Positions 56,665-64,000 of a stretch of DNA of 64,000 nucleotides are shown in pieces. Below the pieces are notes generated by a model that was given only the letters and a program-made list of their open reading frames with translations, did not search any database and had not been told where the DNA came from. Every line of letters begins with the position of its first letter. Position 1 is the first letter of the stretch. Made by a program: the position numbers and the translations under genes. Source of the stretch: Pseudoalteromonas denitrificans DSM 6059 (lineage in GTDB: Bacteria > Pseudomonadota > Gammaproteobacteria > Enterobacterales > Alteromonadaceae). The DNA lies in assembly GCF_900112265.1 (NCBI RefSeq), contig NZ_FOLO01000002.1, positions 208,057 to 272,056 on the forward strand, given 5' to 3'.

Positions 56665-56670
56665 TATAAT
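56665..56670 (+). promoter_or_regulatory. Likely -10 element for the ubiF-like gene
   Basis: A consensus TATAAT lies 31 bases upstream of the ATG at 56701. No strong -35 hexamer is seen at 17 bases, so the call rests on the -10 box and position alone. Confidence 0.4.
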
Positions 56671-56700
56671 ACATATTATAAAGAGTTAGAATAAAATATT

Positions 56701-57870
56701 ATGAAAAATCAAATTGTTATTGTTGGTGGCGGTATGGTTGGTGCAACAGCGGCAGTTAAGCTTGCAAAACAAGGCCACCAAATTACGCTCATTGAACATC
56801 AGGCTATAAAGTTAAATGATATTGACTCCGACAATATTCCCGATATTCGTATTTCAGCACTTAACCGTTTCTCTGAAAAATTATTAGATGAAATTGGGGC
56901 TATGGCTATTTTGAAACAAGGGCGTATTGCACCTTATACGCGTTTGTCTGTTTGTGAATCTCTAGAATCTAACCTTGAATTTAATGCAAGTGATATTGGT
57001 GAAAGCCATTTGGGTCATATTATTGAGAATAAGCTAATACAATCAGCTTTATGGCAACAATTTGAAAGATTCAATATCAAAGTCGTAGCGCAATCTGGAA
57101 AATTAAAAAATATAACTCAAAATAATCCTGAGAGTGAAAAAATAACGATTGAATTTGAAAACATCACATTTGAAGTTGATTTAATAATTGCTGCCGATGG
57201 CGGGCAGTCTCAATGTCGAAAACTTGCAGGTATAGGCTCTACAGGTTGGCAATACCAGCAGTCTTGCATGGGAATTTTAATCAAATTAAATGCGCCTCAA
57301 CAAGATATTACTTGGCAACAATTTCAGCCTACTGGACCCGTTGCCTTTTTGCCTTTACAAGCACCATACGCTAGCTTGATCTGGTATCACCATAGTAAAA
57401 CGTTAGATGAATTTAATCAGTTAAGTAAGCACCAACTTAAAGAAAAAATAATAGATCATTACCCTGAATTGGCGGGAGATTTTGAAATTATTAATCAGAG
57501 CGTATTTCCTTTAACACGATCACATGCTAATCAATACTTTAAAGGACGCTTAGTTTTGGTAGGTGATGCAGCCCATACAATTAACCCACTTGCAGGGCAA
57601 GGTGTTAATTTAGGTTTTAAAGATGTCGCTGCTTTAGCACAGGTACTTGAGAATGCTGATGATGTTGGCTGTAATAAATTATTACGAGAGTATGAAAGCA
57701 AGCGCCGAAACGCTAATTTATTAATGATGAGTGTGATGGATGCGTGTTACGGTGTATTTTCAAATGATATCAAACCATTAAAACACTTACGCCAGTTTGG
57801 ATTGAAAGTGGCTTCAAAAACAGGTCCGATCAAAAACCAAATATTAAAATACGCAATTGGTGATTCATAA
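56701..57870 (+). CDS. ubiF: FAD-dependent ubiquinone-biosynthesis hydroxylase (UbiF-like)
   Basis: An aerobic flavoprotein monooxygenase of the UbiH/UbiF/VisC family, expected to hydroxylate a ubiquinone precursor at the ring (demethoxyubiquinol step for UbiF). The 389 residues show the FAD-binding GGGMVGATAA at the N-terminus, the DG motif IAADGGQSQCRK and the GD motif RLVLVGDAAHTINPLAGQGVNLGF. The place next to divergent miaB matches ubiF of E. coli. A paralogue of the same family cannot be excluded by sequence reading alone. Confidence 0.85.
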   Translation: MKNQIVIVGGGMVGATAAVKLAKQGHQITLIEHQAIKLNDIDSDNIPDIRISALNRFSEKLLDEIGAMAILKQGRIAPYTRLSVCESLESNLEFNASDIGESHLGHIIENKLIQSALWQQFERFNIKVVAQSGKLKNITQNNPESEKITIEFENITFEVDLIIAADGGQSQCRKLAGIGSTGWQYQQSCMGILIKLNAPQQDITWQQFQPTGPVAFLPLQAPYASLIWYHHSKTLDEFNQLSKHQLKEKIIDHYPELAGDFEIINQSVFPLTRSHANQYFKGRLVLVGDAAHTINPLAGQGVNLGFKDVAALAQVLENADDVGCNKLLREYESKRRNANLLMMSVMDACYGVFSNDIKPLKHLRQFGLKVASKTGPIKNQILKYAIGDS

Positions 57871-57922
57871 AGTATTAATAGTAATATCAATTGCACAGGT
57901 TTTATTGATTAGCTAAACTTAA

Positions 57923-58300
<378 letters not shown>

Positions 58301-58381
58301 TTTTTGACTTTAAATTTTATCTGATGGCTATTAAAAAACGTGATAACTATCAGATAAGAGTGCAATTTACTTTAACCTTTT

Positions 58382-60634
58382 TTAAAAAGTAACATCGAAA
58401 CCTAAATAAATTTGTCTTGGCACTCCTGGAGTTGACGCTACTCTGGTCCAGCTAGATGTTTCTTGACCTACGATAGGCTGGTCGTATTTTTTATCTAGTA
58501 AATTATCCACATTAAAGTGGATTTTTAAGTGTTTGTTAACTTTGTAGTTACCGCCTAAATTTAATAACCAAAACTTGTTCATTTCAAATTGTTTTCCATT
58601 ATTATCTGTTGCCGGAAAACGGTAATTATTTGGATGAAACTTTGCTTTACCTGTGTACTGTATTTTTACATATAAGGTTAAATCATCGTTTAACCATTTG
58701 CTATCGAGACCTAATTTAGCTTGTACTTTAGGGTTATGTATTAAGTCATAAGTGGAACCATTATTTGTTGTATCTGTTGTTTCACCATCAATATAACTAA
58801 TTGATGCGTAAAAGCTTAAAGCATCATTAAACTTATTTTTAACTTCTAAATTGATACCATCAATGATAGTTTCACCAGAATTAATTGTATGCTGAGTTAC
58901 AAATATATAGTCTCCCAACTCATCAGTTAAATGTTCAATTGATTTTACTTGTCCTTGCATAATTAAATTATTAATTTTTGTATGAAAAAATGATGTCTCA
59001 AAAGAATAGTTTTTGAAGCTTTTTCCAAAGTTAAATTCGTAATTTGTTGTTTCTTCTGGTTTTAAGTTGGGGTTTGGTACCTGTTGTGAATCTCTGGGAA
59101 TTATAAAAGTATTAAACGTAAAAAATGGAGCGGGGGCCAAATAACTGGTACTGATTATACCTTTGGCAAACCAGTTTGTATTTTCATCATAATAATTAGT
59201 TACAAACCTTGGATTAAAAGTAGAGCCATATCGGTTATGTTCATCAAATCGACCTCCCAAAGTAAAAGAGAGCGTATCTGAAAACTCATACTGACCTTGG
59301 TAGAAAAACCCCATGTTATTTTCGCTTAAATTATGAAACTTTTGCACATCATCTATTTCAGTTGAAAATGAATTGTTATATGAACCAGGTGTATCTAAAT
59401 TTGCTGATTTAGGTAATAAATCATTTGTTGTTAATGAAATACCCAGTACAGAGTGAAGCTTGTTGTTTATGGCAGACCAGGAAACCCTTTCTTCAATTTT
59501 TGTACGGTTGCCAAAATTTAGTTTATAAGTGCGAGTGCCCACACCCCTTGGCTCTAAATTATCACTATAAATACGAAAAGGAGCCATATTTGGTCTGCTC
59601 CAATGGGAATTAGGATCTAACTGATTTCTAGTATGATCTACAAGAGACTCTAAAAAAACACCATCACTGAACTCGTATTTATGATTTAAGAAAAAGCCGA
59701 GTTGTTTAAATATATAATTACCTGCTTTATTATTTGCTTCATAAGTTAACGGAGACCAGCCAAGTTGAGTGTGTGTTTTAAACCTTTGATAATAAGTTTG
59801 CATTGACCAGTTACCAAGCTCAAACCTTAATTTGGCCGTTGTGCTTTCTTCTGTAGGGTGATAAAGATGTGAACGTTCATCTTTTGGAAAGAATGTAAAA
59901 CCTGCATTGATCCCTGGGCCATCAGGGTAGCGACTATAAAATTGTTCAAAATTGGAGAAATCAATACCATCAGTTTGGTATTTATCTAATAAGAAAGATG
60001 TTTTTAATTTTCCTAATTTACCTAAATATTGTATATATGCTTTTTTTTCATTGTAGCGGCCATAATCTATACCTGCTTGCCAAATTGCACTTTCATTTGT
60101 TTGGGTTGAAATCATGTTAATTGTCATACTCACTGTATCGCTTCCATATAAAGCAGATGCAGAGCCATAAATCACTTCAATTTGTTCTACGTCATTTAAG
60201 GGGTATAGGTAAGGTGTAATATGCAAAGGTTGAGAGTCAGGATGGTTTAGCCTTTGGCCATTCCACATTAACACGATTTTGTTATTACCTCGGATCCCTC
60301 TTACGATCATTTCTGAAGACCCTGAATCTGGTGAGGCTGAATATAAAGATAGACGCACTGAGGGTAAATCTTTTAAAACATCGGATAAGTATCGATAATT
60401 TCTGTCTTTAATGAGGGTTGAGTTGATTACTGTTACTTTAGCCGGTGCTTGTACCGCTGATTGTGTTCTTAAAGAGGCTGTGTTTATTTCATATTCAAGT
60501 AAGTCTTCAACAGAAAAACTAAAAATATCATCTTGAGTATTACTTTCATCTGCATATGTAATAGTACTAAAAAATACCGATAAGGGTATGATAAAAGGCA
60601 AAAAAGAAACTATGTTTGATTTCATTTGATTCAC
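58382..60634 (-). CDS. TonB-dependent outer-membrane receptor
   Basis: A 750-residue outer-membrane transporter of the TonB-dependent family. It has a signal peptide (about 1-28), a plug domain (about 60-175) with the features DVLKDLPSVRL, MIVRGIRGNNKIVLMWNGQRL and IEVIYGSASALYGSDTV, and a 22-strand barrel ending in an aromatic residue (FDVTF). The terminal barrel repeat HFNVDNLLDKKYDQP is typical. The ligand is unknown; the colicin I receptor-like plug suggests siderophore or vitamin uptake but does not prove it. No Fur box was recognised upstream, and it is divergent from the RHS gene. Confidence 0.9.
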   Translation of the reverse strand: MNQMKSNIVSFLPFIIPLSVFFSTITYADESNTQDDIFSFSVEDLLEYEINTASLRTQSAVQAPAKVTVINSTLIKDRNYRYLSDVLKDLPSVRLSLYSASPDSGSSEMIVRGIRGNNKIVLMWNGQRLNHPDSQPLHITPYLYPLNDVEQIEVIYGSASALYGSDTVSMTINMISTQTNESAIWQAGIDYGRYNEKKAYIQYLGKLGKLKTSFLLDKYQTDGIDFSNFEQFYSRYPDGPGINAGFTFFPKDERSHLYHPTEESTTAKLRFELGNWSMQTYYQRFKTHTQLGWSPLTYEANNKAGNYIFKQLGFFLNHKYEFSDGVFLESLVDHTRNQLDPNSHWSRPNMAPFRIYSDNLEPRGVGTRTYKLNFGNRTKIEERVSWSAINNKLHSVLGISLTTNDLLPKSANLDTPGSYNNSFSTEIDDVQKFHNLSENNMGFFYQGQYEFSDTLSFTLGGRFDEHNRYGSTFNPRFVTNYYDENTNWFAKGIISTSYLAPAPFFTFNTFIIPRDSQQVPNPNLKPEETTNYEFNFGKSFKNYSFETSFFHTKINNLIMQGQVKSIEHLTDELGDYIFVTQHTINSGETIIDGINLEVKNKFNDALSFYASISYIDGETTDTTNNGSTYDLIHNPKVQAKLGLDSKWLNDDLTLYVKIQYTGKAKFHPNNYRFPATDNNGKQFEMNKFWLLNLGGNYKVNKHLKIHFNVDNLLDKKYDQPIVGQETSSWTRVASTPGVPRQIYLGFDVTF

Positions 60635-60794
60635 TTAGAAAATTCATTTTATTTTTTTATCTATATGAAATAAATACATTTAACGCCTTAATAAAGCTAG
60701 TGCAAATTTCAAGAATGTCAAAGTAAGTTGTTTTAACCTCCTTGTGCAAATAAGAATCAGTTACTAATCTTTAGTTTTATTAAAAGGATTTAAT

Positions 60795-63700
60795 ATGAAT
60801 ACTTTAACAAGGATATTGTTATCTATAATTTTGTGTGTAAATTTTATAGGCGAAATAGTCTATGCTGGCCACACGAGTACAAAAACCGAAAATATTTTCA
60901 CTAAAGGATATTGCGTTAAAGCTGAGCTTGATGGTATTCATCAAGATATACCTTTAGGAGAATGTGCAAGTTATACTTTTGAACGCTTGCCAACTACTGG
61001 AGACCTTCCGTCATGTTCATGGAATGCGCCTGAAATAGAGCAAATAGATGACATTTGGTGGTGGATCCAAATCAGTCAAGAAGTTGCTGGTGTTAACCCT
61101 GATACACATGAATATGACTGTGATTTTTCTTGGACTAGTGGAACTTTATATGACCATTGGGAACATAAATGGGGAATATTTGAGAGAGTATGTTTAAAAC
61201 CTTTTAAATACTCTGAAAGTGCAAAAGCGTGCATTGTTTATTGCCCACCGGAAAAACCAATATTTGATGAAAATTTAGGTCAATGTGTAGGAAATATTTC
61301 ACAAGTACAACAATGTGATGCACGCTCTGGCAATCCCATAGATACCTATCGAGGTGAAAAAGTACAAAAGTTTATAGATTTTAGCCAAAAAACCTCTCTA
61401 CCATTAGCATTTATTCGCTCCTATAAATCTCAAAGGGCAGAAGAACCGCGTCGTGAAACATACAAAAAAATTAAAACCTCTAATTGGAAAAAAATTATTC
61501 AACCCAGTTCTTATACTGGGCCTAAAGTTTCTTTTTATAAAGGATCTGAAAATAATAAACAAGGGCATATTCAGTGGCGACATAATTATCAAATTTCACT
61601 ATCTGAATATAATAATGGGGAAAATGTTGCAATTGAACTCGCTGATGGCAAGGTGCGTCGGTTTATATTTCTTGGTGGCGGTTATGTGCCATATTTTAGA
61701 AATGCAGATAGCCTAACCAAAGAAGATAACCAATGGCGTTACATAGCCAAAAATACACAGCAATTTATTTTTAGTCTAACGGGTAAGCTTTTAAAAATAG
61801 AAGATGGTAATGGTCAATCTTTATCATTTACATATGGCACAAATGAAAAGTTAAGCAAGGTCACTAATATCCACAATGAAACGTTACAGTATTTTTATAA
61901 TGAAAATTTATTATTAAGTGAAGTGAAGCTACCTGACACTAATCGTATTTTATATAAATACGATGAAGGTAATAATTTAATTTCAGTTATTTACCCTGAT
62001 GATACAGTAAATGATTTATCTGATAACCCAACAGAAAACTATGTATATGATGATACATTTAGATTATTAAGTATACGTGATAAAAAAGGCATTGATTATG
62101 CCTCATGGCAATACAATTCAGCTGGACAGGCTATGAGTTCTCACCATATTGGAGGTGTAGATGCTATTTCAGTTAATTATGATCCCATCAATAAAACATC
62201 TACCGTAATGAGTGCGAATGGAAAAACGAAAAAAATTACATTTAGAAGTAATGGTAGAATCGAAAGGGTAGTAGGTGATAGTTGTAGTACTTCTGGTATT
62301 CAAAGTGAAATGACATTTACCTATGATAATAACGGGCGGGTGAAAACTAAAACTGATGAAAATGGCATTATGGAGGTCATTAGGTATAACGTACAGGGCT
62401 TTATTTTAAATAAAACCAAATCTTTTTATACCGAAAATGAGCAAAAAACCAGTTTTGAATATGATGCAGTTTATTTAAAGCCTACAAAAATTACTTATGC
62501 GAATGGTTTAGTTGAAATAACTGAATATGGTAATGCAGGGCGAATAGAAAGCCATACCTTGATGGATGGTACTCATAACAGAATGACACGGTACTATTAT
62601 AACGTTGATGGTTTATTAACTTCTGTTGATGGACCAAGAACTGATGTTGATGATATTTATAGCTATGAATACGATGATAATAATTATTTGAAAAAGATTA
62701 CAAACCCTTTGAATCAAAGTATTCAACTGGGCTCATATAATGCCTTTGGTCAAGCAACTCAAATAACAGATGAGAATGGTGTATTAACTGAGCTGACTTT
62801 TGATATCAATGGTCGGTTAATTCAATCAAAAAAAGAAGAGCGTATCAGTACTTACCAGTACGATATATTAGGACAAATTACGCAAGTATCATTAAATGGA
62901 TTACAAATTAATTATAAATATAATGATGCTCGTAGGCTAATAGCTATAACTGATAACGCAGGTAATAGCATTAAACTTTCATATGATTTAATGGGGAATG
63001 TTACGCAACGCGATATTGAAGGTAATGATAAAGTTATTAAGCTGACTCAAAAAAGTGCTTATGACATATTGAACAGAGTAAGTAAAACGACCAATGCGCT
63101 GGGGCAAAGTTGGATTAATGAGTATGATGTTGCAGGCAGTTTGATTAAAAAAATATACCCTAACAATACTCAGGTTGAGAATACTTTTGATACTTTAAAT
63201 CGCGCAACTGAAAGTTTGGACCAAGCAAAAAGTGCAACAAAGTTTGAATATAATAAACTAGATCAGCTAACAAAATTAACTGATGCACTGGGGCGAAGCA
63301 CTGAATATGAATACAATAAGTTTGGAGATTTAATTAAACAAATAAGCCCAGATACGGGCATTACATCTTTTACCTATGATAGTGCGGGTAATATGTTAAG
63401 CAAAACAGATGAGAGAAAAGTGACCACTTCTTATCAATATGATGCGCTAAATCGAATTTCAGCAATAATGTACGCTCACATTAGTGACAACATAAATTTT
63501 AGTTATGATGCATTATCACTCGAAAGTGAAGTCAATCATTTCAGTATTGGACGGCTAAGTAAAGTAACTGAGCTTACAGGCGATAAAACTTATTATTACA
63601 ATGCTTATGGTGAGATAGTTAAAGAAATTACAATAATAGACTCGCATAGTAGTATCACAGAATATAGTTATAACTTCCAAGGAAAACAAAAAAGCATCAC

Positions 63701-63959
63701 TTATCCAAGTGGTCGTGTTATTAGTTATAACTTCAATGTATTAGGTCAAGTCTCTCAAGTGAGCAGCGCTTTTAATGGTGCGATGCAGACTTTAGCATCC
63801 AATATTGAATATTTACCATTTGGACCAATGAAGAGGCTAACTTATGGTAATGCTAAAACGCTCAATCAAATATATGATAAAAACTATCAACTCAATCAAA
63901 AACAAATAAGTGGTATTTTAGATAAGTCATATGCTTATACTAACCTGAATTCTGGATAA
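60795..63959 (+). CDS. Exported RHS/YD-repeat protein, apparently truncated
   Basis: A 1054-residue protein with a Sec signal peptide (about 1-24), a Cys-rich N-terminal region (nine Cys before residue 180), a DUF6531-like segment starting CDARSGNPIDTYRGEKVQ (about 174), and many YD/RHS repeats from about 340 on (such as YDILGQITQ, YDLMGNVTQ, YEYNKFGDLIKQ). Normal RHS proteins continue to a core signature with DPxGL and a variable C-terminal toxin; neither is present. It ends abruptly at SYAYTNLNSG-stop, 41 bases before the window edge. A frameshift, nonsense change or insertion at the 3' end is likely. RHS proteins form shells around toxins or act in surface contact. Confidence 0.8.
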   Translation: MNTLTRILLSIILCVNFIGEIVYAGHTSTKTENIFTKGYCVKAELDGIHQDIPLGECASYTFERLPTTGDLPSCSWNAPEIEQIDDIWWWIQISQEVAGVNPDTHEYDCDFSWTSGTLYDHWEHKWGIFERVCLKPFKYSESAKACIVYCPPEKPIFDENLGQCVGNISQVQQCDARSGNPIDTYRGEKVQKFIDFSQKTSLPLAFIRSYKSQRAEEPRRETYKKIKTSNWKKIIQPSSYTGPKVSFYKGSENNKQGHIQWRHNYQISLSEYNNGENVAIELADGKVRRFIFLGGGYVPYFRNADSLTKEDNQWRYIAKNTQQFIFSLTGKLLKIEDGNGQSLSFTYGTNEKLSKVTNIHNETLQYFYNENLLLSEVKLPDTNRILYKYDEGNNLISVIYPDDTVNDLSDNPTENYVYDDTFRLLSIRDKKGIDYASWQYNSAGQAMSSHHIGGVDAISVNYDPINKTSTVMSANGKTKKITFRSNGRIERVVGDSCSTSGIQSEMTFTYDNNGRVKTKTDENGIMEVIRYNVQGFILNKTKSFYTENEQKTSFEYDAVYLKPTKITYANGLVEITEYGNAGRIESHTLMDGTHNRMTRYYYNVDGLLTSVDGPRTDVDDIYSYEYDDNNYLKKITNPLNQSIQLGSYNAFGQATQITDENGVLTELTFDINGRLIQSKKEERISTYQYDILGQITQVSLNGLQINYKYNDARRLIAITDNAGNSIKLSYDLMGNVTQRDIEGNDKVIKLTQKSAYDILNRVSKTTNALGQSWINEYDVAGSLIKKIYPNNTQVENTFDTLNRATESLDQAKSATKFEYNKLDQLTKLTDALGRSTEYEYNKFGDLIKQISPDTGITSFTYDSAGNMLSKTDERKVTTSYQYDALNRISAIMYAHISDNINFSYDALSLESEVNHFSIGRLSKVTELTGDKTYYYNAYGEIVKEITIIDSHSSITEYSYNFQGKQKSITYPSGRVISYNFNVLGQVSQVSSAFNGAMQTLASNIEYLPFGPMKRLTYGNAKTLNQIYDKNYQLNQKQISGILDKSYAYTNLNSG

Positions 63960-64000
63960 GAAGTGAACTTATTGCCCACCTAGCGATCAGATCTTTCGAC
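63940..64000 (-). CDS. Possible 3' end of a minus-strand gene entering from the right edge
   Basis: On the minus strand a frame is open from the window edge to a TAG at 63942-63940, reading 19 residues ending in AISSLLIQNSG. It overlaps the last codons of the RHS gene. A convergent gene or an insertion-sequence transposase end would explain the abrupt RHS stop, but 19 residues do not allow an assignment. Confidence 0.2.
   Translation of the reverse strand, partial: SKDLIARWAISSLLIQNSG

Noticed and set aside
58317..58357. Stem TTATCTGAT/ATCAGATAA after glnB as a terminator
   Set aside because: The loop is over 20 bases and there is no T run; it could be chance in AT-rich DNA.

Overview
The window is AT-rich chromosomal DNA of a marine, chitin-degrading gammaproteobacterium. 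Gene order (glmM-tpiA-secG-tRNA-Leu, rimP-nusA-infB-rbfA-truB-rpsO-pnp-nlpI, the rsfS-to-lipA cell-wall/lipoate cluster, miaB-phoH-ybeY-corC-lnt) and protein sequences point to the Alteromonadales, for example a relative of Pseudoalteromonas or Colwellia. Species cannot be fixed from the sequence alone. Most of the window is conserved core genome. The accessory parts are a secreted chitinase/LPMO cluster, an RND efflux pair, an exported RHS-type protein that stops early at the right edge, and several unassigned exported proteins.

Layout. 1-1801: 3' end of glmM, then tpiA, secG and tRNA-Leu(GAG). 1886-6051: the replication/recombination module apt-dnaX-ybaB-recR, sitting between tRNA-Leu and rimP. 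6052-6494: a gene-free, hairpin-rich rimP leader where many relatives carry an initiator tRNA. 6495-16679: the translation/RNA-decay supercluster rimP-nusA-infB-rbfA-truB-rpsO-pnp-nlpI. 16680-18263: an unusual exported metallopeptidase-like protein with Sel1-like repeats, whose first codons contain a strong intrinsic terminator. 18473-24291: a six-gene Mrp Na+/H+ antiporter operon with mrpA and mrpB fused. 24288-33433 (minus): a TPR protein, then (transcribed right to left) rsfS-rlmH-mrdA-rodA-rlpA-dacA and ybeD-lipB-lipA.

33913-41476 holds three secreted chitin-active enzymes: a GH18 chitinase, a GbpA-like AA10 lytic polysaccharide monooxygenase and a ChiA-type GH18 chitinase. All carry CBM5/12 chitin-binding modules, and together they could open and depolymerise crystalline chitin. 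Next come sstT (minus), an RND pump with its adaptor, a small exported protein (minus), gcvA, an alpha/beta hydrolase, ygdD and rlmM. 50987-56495 (minus) is miaB-phoH-ybeY-corC-lnt, followed on the plus strand by a ubiF-like hydroxylase and glnB. The window ends with a TonB-dependent receptor (minus) and a Sec-exported RHS/YD-repeat protein that stops before the RHS core signature.

The observations most worth checking are: an A9 slippery run in dnaX where both shifted frames stop at once (tau/gamma production); the rimP leader with a nested-stem RNA that may be a tRNA relic or a new structured RNA; the terminator buried in the start of the metallopeptidase gene; the replacement of leuS-lptE-holA-nadD by a 17.5 kb block between lnt and rsfS; and the truncated RHS gene at the right edge. 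No CRISPR array, prophage, integrase or complete insertion sequence was seen.
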